A stretch of 64,000 nucleotides of DNA from positions 1,154,414 to 1,218,413 of the forward strand of contig UESW01003883.1 of the NCBI GenBank assembly GCA_900491605.1. Direction: 5' to 3'. Numbering within the stretch: position 1 is the stretch's first letter; each line of letters opens with the position of its first letter. Both the position numbers and the translations under genes were made by a program. Source of the stretch: Calamus simplicifolius (Eukaryota; Streptophyta; Magnoliopsida; Arecales; Arecaceae). Positions 60,301-64,000 of this stretch are shown piece by piece. Below the pieces are notes generated by a model, which ran no database searches, was not told where the DNA came from, and saw only the letters and a list, made by a program, of their open reading frames with translations.

Positions 60301-62670
60301 GCAAAACTATATGAAATAATGAAAATGCTTCATAAGTTTAGTTAACATTCAAGAAAATGAGAGGACTGGATAAGCCTCATGCCAGTTAAGTGGAATTTCG
60401 ATTGAGCTCTGATACTTTTGAGCAATTTCCTCCATTCTTCCAAATAACTTTCAATTTAGCTATAATACAAGTTCAAGCAACTCCCTGTCCTAGACCATAT
60501 TAGGTGCTCACTGATTTAAGTTCATCATATCAATCACTTATCCAGCAACGTACACTTCCTTTCCTCAAAATTCAAAAGGTTATAAAAAACCCTTGGCCTA
60601 ATTATGAACTTTTAAAACTTAAAAACTTTATAAAAGGATCTGCAATAACTGTAAGACATCGGAAAATCAAGATCATATTCATAAATGTCTCTTTAATTTT
60701 GTTCAGCAATGTTCTCATCTATTACCCTAATCATATGCAACTAGAGCCAAGAAAACTTAGATACCTGGAAATCTCTTTGTCAACAATAATCAGTAGAATC
60801 TCAACCTTGTAAATATTTATGCTTACATTGTACACAATGTGCTGATTCAACAGTTTGATTAAACTTTAACTCTTATCCTCTAAATGTGTGTTTCGTGATC
60901 ACAACAGGTAGATAGATTTTGAATTAGCCCTTCCTTCACATCAATCAAGAATCTAAATTTCCTATAAGACAAACATTCATCAAAAGTTCTGGTGGAGTTC
61001 AGGTTAATAATGCTTAAGGATAAGAGCTTCCCTCATGTCAACATCTATAGGATCAACTGAAGAAGGGATACTAAGGTAGGCAGTCCAAACCAAAAGCCTC
61101 CTCCCACCCCCACTTTAAAAAAAACCAAAGAAAAAAAAAAAAGCCCATAACCTAGACTACTAAGGCACTATAAGAAACAGAATTTTTTTGTAGCAAGCAG
61201 GAGAATTAACTCAGAATAAGCATTTATAGTCTAATTTAGTTACAATTCGTAGAACACACCTTATTGTCAACTTTTGCTTGAAATTCTTCAACAAGGCGAA
61301 CATCTTTCAATCTGTTCAAGGTCTGTTTGTGTCTTGCAGGGCATACATAAGCCAGAGTAAGTTTTAAACATCTAGAATTAAACTCGGAAAAAATTCAACA
61401 TATAAACAGATGTGAGTCATCTGCTTAGAATAACTTACACTTCTCCATGCCCTATGCCCAGAACTTTTCTTATAACCGAGAGCCAATTTGATATCTGATG
61501 CAACAAGAACCTAAAAATGAGCAACATTGCATATATTCAGTATTAGCAAACATATGTTTGAGAATTAAATATAGGCATATACTACAACTATAGTTGACCT
61601 TCCCGCTTGCTTCTTCAAGTTTATCACAAATAGCTTTCATTTCTGGTAAATAGTCTTTAATGGATACATCATCATTCGAACAGTCCCCAAGAGTTCCATC
61701 TGCTTTGAAACCACTTACATCTGCATTATCAAGCCCTCCTAAAATACCTGTCTTTGTAATTACAATTTTTTGTTGAGAATTTGAATTCAACGTTTTTGCA
61801 TAACGATGTAAATGTAATATATTGGTAGTCACATGTTGCGTGTTTTTTGGCGCACTTTCTCCCTCAGCTGCTAATTCTTTTGCCCTTAACATAGTTGATT
61901 GTCGAATAATCAACTGCTGATATTCCAGGTTTCTCACAACATAAAAAAAATTATTCCCTTTCATGCCAAATTCTTTAGCAAGTTCAGACTGAGTAACACC
62001 ATTAGTCCTGTACAGTTCAAAACACATCAATGAGAATGCATCATCCCAAAAGTAACTAAATCAGGAGGCTTGTGTTTCTCTTACGAGTCAAACCACGTAG
62101 ACTACATAGCAGGCGTCAAATACCAGCCAAAAGAAAACATGTACCAATTTTAAAGATGCTTAATGATGCTCCCTTATGATGTTTGCAGAAGGATCGGCAC
62201 AATTATCAATTCGAAAGACAAGTTTTAAAACAAAAGTAGATTAATACGGTTCCCTCAACAGCAACAGAGAAGAGAGAGAGAGAAAAACAAAAGAAACCTA
62301 GCAGCGGCGAGCCGCTCGAGTGTGGCCCTCTGAACCTGAGGAATGTCGTGATTGCCCGCTTTCAGATGATAGATCCCCAAGAAATTATCCCGGAGGTGCT
62401 CCTCCGCAACTATCTTCACTCCCAGCCCCTCGGCTTCCTCTAAAGACTGAATGGAAGGATCCTGGGAGCCAATAGAAGAGCCATTGACTTCGAAGAGAAG
62501 GCCCGGCTGGGCGAGAAGGCGAGCCCAAACGGCCTTCTTGACAGCGTCGCAAGGATGCAGGCCCGCGGCGGAGAGGAATTCTGCAAGCTCGGCCACAGCT
62601 CAGGGAGGAGTATTCCGGCCAAGGCGCGGGCGCAAATCTCCTCCAAAGCTGAGGAGATTATCGAATCCAT
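23608..62670 (-). CDS. GTF3C1: B-block-binding (largest) subunit of transcription factor TFIIIC, 17 exons
   Basis: Plant homologue of the TFIIIC220/Tau138 subunit, a nuclear protein that binds the B box of tRNA-type promoters and helps recruit TFIIIB and RNA polymerase III. I traced 17 exons with GT-AG borders from the ATG at 62668-62670 to the TAA/TGA-class stop at 23608-23610. Allowing for six single missing bases, the total is 5793 nt, exactly 1931 codons including stop, close to the 1800-1900 residues usual for plant members. The N-terminus (MDSIISSALEEIC) and the B-block winged helix (exon 2, about residues 125-165) are diagnostic. Basic clusters in exons 10 and 13 could be nuclear localisation signals. 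The gene spans 39 kb because its introns hold transposons. The six short exons make it read as frameshifted; I consider sequence error the likeliest cause, though a recent pseudogene is not excluded. Confidence 0.9.
24028..24066 (-). CDS. GTF3C1: TFIIIC subunit exon 16
   Basis: A 39-nt exon encoding EDIINRMDVLNPQ between an ATAACAG acceptor and a GTATGC donor. The RMDVLNPQ sequence directly precedes the LLEMMVLD block in family members, so this small exon is well supported. Confidence 0.85.
25738..25919 (+). mobile_element. 5'-truncated RTE-like LINE 3' end
   Basis: Starts near GTAAGGATAGAGGTAGAGG and ends with the shared GTTGGGAAAAGGCT block and a GAGTTTGAGT tail. Closely parallels 50590-50758, where the same bases encode the RTE-type C-terminus. 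Antisense to the host gene, in intron 15. Confidence 0.65.
26078..26082. repeat. copia target-site duplication, left (AAATT)
   Basis: AAATT immediately before the 5' LTR is matched by AAATT at 31307-31311 after the 3' LTR. Five bases is the usual length for Ty1/copia integration. Confidence 0.8.
26083..26330 (+). repeat. copia 5' LTR
   Basis: 248 bp, beginning TG and ending CA (TGTAGAAAATAGCC to CAGAATTCTTCA). A TATATATTAGGG segment near its end could serve as the element's TATA region. Confidence 0.95.
26331..26343 (+). other. copia primer-binding site (initiator-Met tRNA)
   Basis: TGGTATGAGAGCA directly abuts the 5' LTR and differs by one base from the TGGTATCAGAGC site used by many plant copia elements. 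Confidence 0.85.
26396..27364 (+). pseudogene. copia gag (UBN2-type) with altered zinc knuckle and internal duplication
   Basis: The start region contains HHGHNFLQWSQSVFMYIYGR. Later blocks read ELFEIETRLYDLRQGELTVT and FLLGLNKDLNEVGERIMG, typical of plant copia gag. The frame is interrupted by a TGA in place of a probable Trp codon at 26633-26635, a frameshift near 26745, a 142-bp tandem duplication (26759-27042) and a TGA at 27314-27316. The knuckle at 27323-27364 reads CDHCKKLGHVKETR, the last Cys replaced by Arg. Confidence 0.85.
26759..27042 (+). repeat. perfect 142-bp tandem duplication inside gag
   Basis: The segment starting GTACTGAAAACTC at 26759-26900 is repeated at 26901-27042 with no difference that I can see. 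The period of 142 is not a multiple of three, so the duplication itself shifts the frame. Confidence 0.95.
27405..28660 (+). pseudogene. copia protease and integrase region, broken
   Basis: The protease active site, usually D-S/T-G-A, reads VDLGASDHMTE with Leu at 27645-27647, one base from a Ser codon; this should abolish activity. Later, LHVYSVLYVPKLDCNLLSIS is the family hallmark. The integrase zinc-binding region spans HCRLDHPNFTYI and YQCKICQLAK, followed by HSDIWGPSHVKNINGVQWFV with the first catalytic Asp of the integrase core. Several stops and frameshifts interrupt it. Confidence 0.85.
28672..29310 (+). pseudogene. copia linker between integrase and reverse transcriptase, broken
   Basis: MPSRVLKFQTPHHIL and DPKSLKCIFLGYSFNQK are the typical integrase C-terminal and GAG-pol linker sequence of plant copia elements. 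The later part is a low-complexity, Pro/Thr/Glu-rich stretch with short repeats of a TCTCTACTCC-type unit and has lost its frame. Confidence 0.75.
29336..30460 (+). pseudogene. copia reverse transcriptase, long open frame ended by a nonsense codon
   Basis: 374 codons. VGCKWIFTVKYKADGSVERF and KARLVAKGFTQSYGIDYQET open the domain. YQLDVKNTFLNENLNEEVYM carries the first catalytic Asp, and YVDD at 30095-30106 the other two. The usual LDVKNAFLNG/HG motif is present with Thr for Ala. It stops at TAA (30458-30460), one base from a CAA codon, within the segment that leads into RNase H. This is the best preserved part of the element. Confidence 0.9.
30464..31051 (+). pseudogene. copia RNase H, interrupted
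   Basis: Same frame as the reverse transcriptase. Reads MNNPSEDHLEVVNKILRYLK, YASWAGEVTDRRSTTGYCSY (usually DADWAG, so the catalytic Asp is altered), then a TGA at 30650-30652 one base from TGG. It resumes with RSSAESEY and RDSQAAISIAKNPVHHDRTK then HIEIDRH. The ending DILTKVLPRVNFDELNSKLG is the usual copia C-terminus. Confidence 0.9.
31050..31058 (+). other. copia polypurine tract
   Basis: GAGGGAGAG directly before the 3' LTR, the expected primer site for plus-strand DNA synthesis. Confidence 0.85.
31059..31306 (+). repeat. copia 3' LTR
   Basis: 248 bp, the same length as the 5' LTR. It starts TACAG instead of TGTAG and ends CAGAATTCTTCA. Followed by the AAATT duplication at 31307-31311. 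Confidence 0.95.
31430..32480. repeat. diverged tandem-like array in intron 15
   Basis: At least four loosely similar blocks share the order: GGGAAGGGAATCT or similar, a TCTACAGAATATAGAGTACA-like stretch, then GAAGATCTAGAAATAT. Examples lie near 31470-31510, 31550-31615, 31705-31780 and 32105-32180. Spacing is irregular and the copies are strongly diverged; no open frame. Confidence 0.45.
35320..35450 (+). mobile_element. tRNA-derived SINE with perfect 10-bp target-site duplication
   Basis: A 111-bp body at 35330-35440 lies between exact copies of ACATGAATTG (35320-35329 and 35441-35450). Near its 5' end TGCCACAGTGGT fits an RNA polymerase III A box, and GGTTCTGAGCC about 30 bases on fits a B box with one or two changes. 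The start GGGCTTGCCACAGTGG and the CTTAGAGGCCCTAGGTTC segment resemble the Au-SINE type of plants. It lacks a clear A or T tail. It lies in intron 15, antisense to the host gene. Confidence 0.75.
35915..36409 (-). CDS. GTF3C1: TFIIIC subunit exon 15
   Basis: 495 nt, in frame throughout, phase 0 at both ends. Begins VNAYDGIRVVDSSYRSKYFI and ends VMQSPGITE before GTATGC. About residues 1692-1856. The first block is conserved in plant TFIIIC large subunits; the middle (IEGQNIEGGGSVGES) is probably a variable loop. Confidence 0.9.
38030..38196. mobile_element. MITE-like foldback unit, copy 1
   Basis: The left end GGTTTTAAATCTCATGGGAT is the rough inverse of the right end (CATGGGACAT, then CTAGGACCTAAAACC). 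Flanks CAATCAA on the left and CAATCAA just beyond the right end could be a target duplication, offset by a few bases. The internal ATGCATCACCATCC and CGTCCTGATACTTAGGA are shared with copy 2. Confidence 0.5.
38464..38662. mobile_element. MITE-like foldback unit, copy 2
   Basis: Shares GTTTTAAATC ends, CGCATCACCATCC and CGTCCTGATACTTGAGA with copy 1. The left end CGTTTTAAATCCTATAGGAT is roughly inverted in the right end (CATGGGATGTCC, then CAGGACTTGAAATC). Lies 270 bp from copy 1 in the same orientation. Confidence 0.5.
39250..39338 (+). mobile_element. possible second SINE, weak
   Basis: TGGCAGTTGGGT resembles an A box and GGTTCAAATCT a B box about 25 bases later, followed by a TC-repeat tail. 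No target-site duplication found. Confidence 0.25.
39339..39402. repeat. (TC)n microsatellite followed by an alternating purine-pyrimidine run
   Basis: About 22 TC units at 39339-39382, then GTGCACGCGCGCGCACGC at about 39385-39402, a strict alternation of the kind that can form Z-DNA. Confidence 0.9.
39606..39664 (-). CDS. GTF3C1: TFIIIC subunit exon 14
   Basis: A 59-nt exon, VQLAEVIVDTLRVFQLVIK, with a CTTATAG acceptor and GTAATG donor. The first two bases complete a Gly codon split with exon 13. Phase agrees with both neighbours. Confidence 0.85.
39771..40599 (-). CDS. GTF3C1: TFIIIC subunit exon 13
   Basis: 829 nt with no frame problem, about residues 1396-1671. Begins VPGDGIQPFVLSRKFWHDAS and continues SSPFPIDSGKRAANFSSWL and DLQCGEIFHLFALISSGEL, all strongly conserved in plant homologues. 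A lysine-rich stretch (KRKSDKIKLSTSEKVKKQK) could be a nuclear localisation signal. Donor GTATGT. That the longest exon is intact argues against neutral decay of the gene. Confidence 0.92.
41161..41483 (-). CDS. GTF3C1: TFIIIC subunit exon 12 (one base short)
   Basis: Starts VAVHGDGTQEYVNRCKSVNV; after a frame change near 41335-41360 it continues ESLTIANAVELLKLVFLSTS and LHLYSERDIFAAFNYLKERN, clearly conserved. Length 323 nt where phase demands 324. Acceptor TTCCCAG, donor GTAAGT. Confidence 0.88.
41552..42014 (-). CDS. GTF3C1: TFIIIC subunit exon 11
   Basis: 463 nt in frame, about residues 1133-1287. Reads QLVMQYARQRATLGARFYRV and LPALPGTCARRMAILNSNVN, the SANT/Myb-like region conserved in plant homologues. 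Its first base completes an Arg codon split with exon 10. The intron that follows is only 68 bp. Confidence 0.9.
42200..42638 (-). CDS. GTF3C1: TFIIIC subunit exon 10 (one base short)
   Basis: Starts VLRVSYDKRQSRLQRNPSIS. The frame shifts near 42535-42560, then it continues through a Ser/Thr-rich region to RRKRKRRKRFSWSDGSDR. The basic run is a likely nuclear localisation signal and the FSWSD start leads into the SANT-like region of exon 11. Length 439 nt where phase demands 440. Confidence 0.88.
43604..43976. mobile_element. two tandem foldback units with palindromic flanks
   Basis: Two related units 216 bp apart both contain AACTGTATGGATCCAA (43691 and 43907). Unit B starts GATCCGATTA at about 43822 and ends TAATCGGATC at about 43945, a perfect 10-bp terminal inversion. 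A perfect 30-bp palindrome, half-site GACTTGGCTACATTC, sits at 43947-43976. Imperfect versions of it lie between the units near 43733-43815. The arrangement suggests a MITE that inserted beside, or duplicated with, its own palindromic end. Confidence 0.6.
43985..44665 (-). mobile_element. 5'-truncated RTE-like LINE, longest copy in the window
   Basis: Inverse of the block shared by the copies at 3.4, 25.7 and 50.4 kb. About 680 bp of the reverse transcriptase C-terminal region and 3' end can be followed, from CACTCTTTGTATC-type sequence down to AACTCATCTAAGCCTTTTCC. Many stops interrupt the coding tail. It has the same strand as the host gene. Confidence 0.7.
47325..47480 (-). CDS. GTF3C1: TFIIIC subunit exon 9
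   Basis: 156 nt, LFHFRSWASVRVMTAEQRME, then ISFKDCAKIARELNLTLEQ, one of the most conserved parts of the plant protein. Acceptor ATTACAG, donor GTCAGT. About residues 935-986. Its first 50 bases and acceptor are duplicated upstream (47584-47700). Confidence 0.92.
47429..47700 (-). repeat. tandem duplication of the exon 9 start (period 153), making a decoy exon
   Basis: The segment 47429-47547 (5' third of exon 9 plus upstream intron) is repeated at about 47582-47700, 153 bases away, with around 85-90 per cent identity by eye. The upstream copy keeps an AG acceptor at 47634-47635 and about 50 exon-like bases. A CGT codon has become TGA, and the remainder of the exon with its donor is missing. 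Confidence 0.8.
47481..50863 (-). other. TFIIIC gene intron 8 (3.4 kb)
   Basis: Contains the decoy copy of exon 9 sequence, an AT-rich block at 49735-49925 and an RTE-like LINE end (50408-50758). No gene recognised in 47700-49735. Confidence 0.8.
50408..50758 (+). mobile_element. 5'-truncated RTE-like LINE with readable C-terminal coding tail
   Basis: Reads MLRWIYGKTLKDRIRNKHMI, then, after a shift, MQWFGYIQRRPLDAPVRKSN and NRAEWRKQIHVADP. These are the C-terminal signatures of plant RTE-clade LINE proteins. It ends with the GTTGGGAAAAGGCT block and GAGTTGAGTTGAGTTG, a short tandem tail as usual for RTE elements. Antisense to the host gene. Confidence 0.75.
50864..51145 (-). CDS. GTF3C1: TFIIIC subunit exon 8
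   Basis: 282 nt in frame: LIQLVREESARDATVLAHAV, MELKPYIEEPLSTTIRS, RPRYRHDFILSKQDVVDAYW and ETLEYFYSAADPAVASHAFP. Acceptor TTTCTAG, donor GTTTGA. About residues 841-934. Confidence 0.92.
51146..51886 (-). other. TFIIIC gene intron 7
   Basis: 741 bp; nothing recognised apart from a short GAT/GAA trinucleotide run near 51732-51760. Confidence 0.8.
51887..52632 (-). CDS. GTF3C1: TFIIIC subunit exon 7 (one base short)
   Basis: First part: KEKFILMPELYRWLEGLEKN, a winged-helix-like DRKTLARILNKLQQEGLCKC, then LTGVRPSIVQKTNR. A frame change at about 52264-52270 follows, then VIFDAMRANGFVPAKMIRAK, LLHKFLWGYLSGLPDWDNAF and DLPVQEYKRLMDTMATGRLS. Length 746 nt where phase demands 747. About residues 592-840. 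The shift sits next to a short G run (CCGG). Confidence 0.9.
53517..54563. mobile_element. Tourist-like (PIF/Harbinger) TIR element carrying a minisatellite
   Basis: The left end GGGCCTATTTAGTTGTAGAA is the inverse of the right end (TTCCACAACCAAATAGGCCC) with two mismatches. TAA flanks both sides (53514-53516 and 54564-54566), the 3-bp duplication typical of PIF/Harbinger and Tourist elements, whose ends often read GGGCCTGTTTGG. The 1047-bp element encodes no transposase. Its centre, about 53675-54345, is a G-rich GGTGGTGGT/GGTGATGG-type degenerate array; the His/Ser/Pro-rich frames on the other strand are artefacts of this repeat. Confidence 0.8.
53675..54345 (+). repeat. degenerate GGTGGT/GATGGT minisatellite inside the Tourist-like element
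   Basis: About 670 bp built from variants of GGTGGTGGTAG, GGTGATGG and GAAGGTATGGTGG with strong strand asymmetry (few C on the plus strand). Confidence 0.85.
54752..55392 (-). CDS. GTF3C1: TFIIIC subunit exon 6 (one base short)
   Basis: Begins ICKRLGFNAKKLYSRVNSMR and DRTPLYRIWTFRNYP. A variable region has two copies of an ESSASVPFKDTYSNPNA-like unit. The frame changes near 54897-54915, after which it ends RYPCLKLTLVGTRREQRILK RLK, conserved, before GTTATT. Length 641 where phase demands 642. About residues 378-591. Confidence 0.88.
57507..58256. mobile_element. hAT-like non-autonomous TIR element
   Basis: The left end AGGGCTGCAAATGG is the inverse of the right end (CCCATTTGCAGCCTT). Flanks AGTCAACA (57499-57506) and AGTCAATA (58257-58264) form an 8-bp duplication with one mismatch, as for hAT elements. 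The 750-bp interior is rich in GGGTTGGGTCGGATC-type words and encodes nothing. Confidence 0.65.
58053..59350 (+). repeat. 638-bp segmental tandem duplication
   Basis: GTAATTAAGG followed by TTTATGGATTGG occurs at 58061 and again at 58699, and similarity continues for the whole unit. Each copy includes the right half of the hAT-like element, its right target duplication and about 430 bp of flank, with a CCCTCT microsatellite (58490-58526 and about 59131-59172). Differences are few and mostly short indels. The breakpoints lie in AATAATAATGT-like sequence. Confidence 0.9.
60073..60284 (-). CDS. GTF3C1: TFIIIC subunit exon 5 (one base short)
   Basis: VISCVRLLKKFDPKDFQPKI, KHGKRGQITDQFGS, then after a frame change near 60131-60145, VEHRIYDMVDVEGQKGITIP E. 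All are conserved in plant homologues. Length 212 where phase demands 213. Acceptor CTGCAG, donor GTATCT. Confidence 0.88.
60285..61259 (-). other. TFIIIC gene intron 4
   Basis: 975 bp; an A-rich run lies near 61115-61142. Nothing else recognised. Confidence 0.8.
61260..61322 (-). CDS. GTF3C1: TFIIIC subunit exon 4
   Basis: 63 nt, TLNRLKDVRLVEEFQAKVDN K, acceptor AAACAG, donor GTGTGT. Phase 0 on both sides. Continues the winged-helix region begun in exons 2-3. Confidence 0.85.
61439..61510 (-). CDS. GTF3C1: TFIIIC subunit exon 3
   Basis: 72 nt, VLVASDIKLALGYKKSSGHR then AWRS, acceptor TTTTTAG, donor GTAAGT. The SDIKLxLGYxKxxGHRxWR motif is diagnostic of plant TFIIIC large subunits. Confidence 0.9.
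61599..62007 (-). CDS. GTF3C1: TFIIIC subunit exon 2 (B-block-binding domain)
   Basis: 409 nt in frame, about residues 125-261. TNGVTQSELAKEFGMKGNNF and FYVVRNLEYQQLIIRQST form the B-block_TFIIIC winged helix that contacts the B box. The tail DYLPEMKAICDKLEEASGK leads to the donor GTCAAC. Its first base completes an Arg codon split with exon 1. I chose the acceptor GTACAG because it keeps that Arg. Confidence 0.93.
62298..62670 (-). CDS. GTF3C1: TFIIIC subunit exon 1 (start codon, one base short)
   Basis: The ATG at 62668-62670 gives MDSIISSALEEICARALAGI and LLPELWPSL, matching the conserved N-terminus of plant homologues. After a frame change at about 62560-62596 it continues SAAGLHPCDAVKKAVWARLL, DPSIQSLEEAEGLGVKIVAE and EHLRDNFLGIYHLKAG. 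It ends ERLAAA plus AG before GTTTCT. Length 373 where phase demands 374. Confidence 0.9.
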
Positions 62671-62715
62671 GGAAATAAGAGCATGAGAAAGGGTAGAGAG
62701 GGAGGGGGAGGGTTC

Positions 62716-62723
62716 TAGGGTTT
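62716..62723 (-). promoter_or_regulatory. telo-box near the TFIIIC start
   Basis: AAACCCTA on the minus strand, about 46 bp upstream of the ATG and so probably in the 5' UTR or core promoter. Telo-boxes are common in plant promoters of translation and growth-linked genes. Confidence 0.55.
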
Positions 62724-62813
62724 TAGGATCGTTTTCCTTGAACCGAATTGGAAATCAAGGGAGCGGGAAGCGGCCGGAGGGAGGCGCCCCGGCCGGCGAT
62801 GGAACGTCGCCGC

Positions 62814-62821
62814 TAGGGTTT
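62814..62821 (-). promoter_or_regulatory. second telo-box upstream of the TFIIIC gene
   Basis: Second AAACCCTA on the minus strand, next to GCGGCGACG, in a GC-rich block (62750-62900) typical of a TATA-less plant housekeeping promoter. No TATA box was seen. Confidence 0.5.
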
Positions 62822-63173
62822 TTGAACGGAAGAGCAACGGCGCAGGGGAGTTCGTGGTTAAGGTAGCATCTGTGCCGGGAGTGTACTAGGGAATGGACTC
62901 GGCCGAACCGGCTTCGGGTCGGGCATCGGACCTTAATCCTTCCATATCGACCCCAAAAAATCAGACCTCGATTACATTTCGCACCGGTCTTTGGAAAGAA
63001 ATTTGAGGTTTAAGCCTGGTACTCGAAGTTCACCAAAAAAAAAACGCTTTCAAACCAAGCTCGGGTAGGCATGTGATCCGGCCTTCTCTTAGTGCTGGCA
63101 TTAATGGTTTTTACACTAAACCCTCTGATCCAGCTTTCTCTTTAGTGCGGGTATTAATGGGTTTTTAGACCAA

Positions 63174-64000
63174 GGGCGTTTGGTAACAGATAATCTATCG
63201 GTAATTTAAAAGAATCTCATCAAATAATCGTTTTGGTACATTTTTTTAATAGTAATCTATTCTTCAATGGTAATTCACATTATCATATTATAATCTAATA
63301 AGTTTTTATTTTGATAAATTGTCTTTGCCTCTTTTATAAAATAAAATTATTTCTTCCTCTAAATAATTAAATTATTAAAAAATTAATTAAAAATTTTTAA
63401 AATTATTTTTTAAAAATTTTTTAAAATAATTTTTAATTTTTTAAATTTATTTTAAATTTTATTTTTAAATATTAATTAATTAAAATTTTATTTAAAAAAT
63501 AATTTTTTTTAGTTTTTAAAATTAATTTTTTTAATTTTATTTTTTAAAATATTAAATTAAATTAAAAATTAATCAAATTTGTTTTTATTTTTAATTAATT
63601 TAATTTTTAATTAATTTATTTTTAAAAATTTTTTTTAATATAATATTAAAATAAAATTAAAAAATAATATATCAATTAGTCTATTAATATAATTAATTTT
63701 AAATAACAAAATATTAAAAATAAATTATTTTTAAATTATAATAAATAAATTTGATAATGAAAGTTTAAAAATCAAAAAAAAAATTGAATAAATGTTTAAA
63801 GATTAAAATATATTTTAATCTTTAAAAATAATTAAATTTAGTATTATACTTATATATAAACTTTGATTTAGAGATATTTTCAAGTATTTTACTTTTTAAT
63901 TTTGATTTAATCTATGAATTGATTTAAGAGATATTTTGGAATTTGATGTTTATGGTAAGTTTGTCATACTAACCCAGTAATCAATCTTACTGATACCAAA
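63174..64000. mobile_element. AT-rich putative TIR element cut by the window end
   Basis: The left end GGGCGTTTGGTAACAGATAA resembles the inverse of the last bases of the window (TTTGGTATCAGTAAG when read on the minus strand). Between them lies over 600 bp of almost pure A/T without coding potential. The far terminus lies outside the window, so the boundary and duplication cannot be checked. Confidence 0.4.

Noticed and set aside
1..64000. CRISPR arrays, bacterial operons, phage or plasmid features, tRNA or rRNA genes
   Set aside because: Looked for and not seen; the sequence is plant nuclear, and the only tRNA-like segments are the SINE-type elements.

Overview
This is flowering-plant nuclear DNA: GT-AG introns up to about 12 kb, a plant-type TFIIIC large-subunit gene, plant L1 LINEs with a C-terminal RNase H domain, a Ty1/copia element primed by initiator-Met tRNA, and several MITE-like elements. 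A monocot such as a palm is my guess; the sequence alone does not prove it.

Layout. About 0.6-6.6 kb (minus strand) holds a gene for a ribosomal L18p/L5e-family protein, probably organellar, with one main exon and a possible tiny last exon about 5 kb downstream. A full-length L1-type LINE (6753-12803, plus strand, 12-bp target-site duplication) sits about 165 bp upstream of its start codon. Next come remnants of a PIF/Harbinger transposon (transposase tail plus a Myb/SANT-like ORF, 13.5-14.3 kb), a possible Gypsy scrap, and a second, more degraded LINE of the same family (about 15.6-21.4 kb). From 23.6 to 62.7 kb on the minus strand lies one 17-exon gene for the B-block-binding (largest) subunit of TFIIIC, about 1930 codons. 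Its introns hold an LTR-complete Ty1/copia element, a SINE with a perfect 10-bp target-site duplication, a Tourist-like element filled with minisatellite, a hAT-like foldback element with a segmental tandem duplication, a palindromic repeat pair and several 5'-truncated RTE-like LINE ends. The promoter side (62.7-64 kb) has two telo-box motifs and then an extremely AT-rich putative TIR element that runs off the window.

Condition of the sequence. Six TFIIIC exons and the L18 exon carry frameshifts. Every one is exactly one base short, with splice sites intact and no independent nonsense codon. This looks more like deletion-type sequence error than gene death. The transposons are different: the copia element carries real nonsense and active-site changes.

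How the genes relate. The two host genes are unrelated housekeeping genes: organellar translation, and RNA polymerase III initiation at tRNA-type promoters. A tRNA-derived SINE, itself dependent on TFIIIC, lies in an intron of the TFIIIC gene; this is probably coincidence. I found no convincing novel system. The items most worth a second look are the one-sided frameshift pattern, the duplicated decoy start of exon 9, the SINE, and the minisatellite-bearing Tourist-like element.
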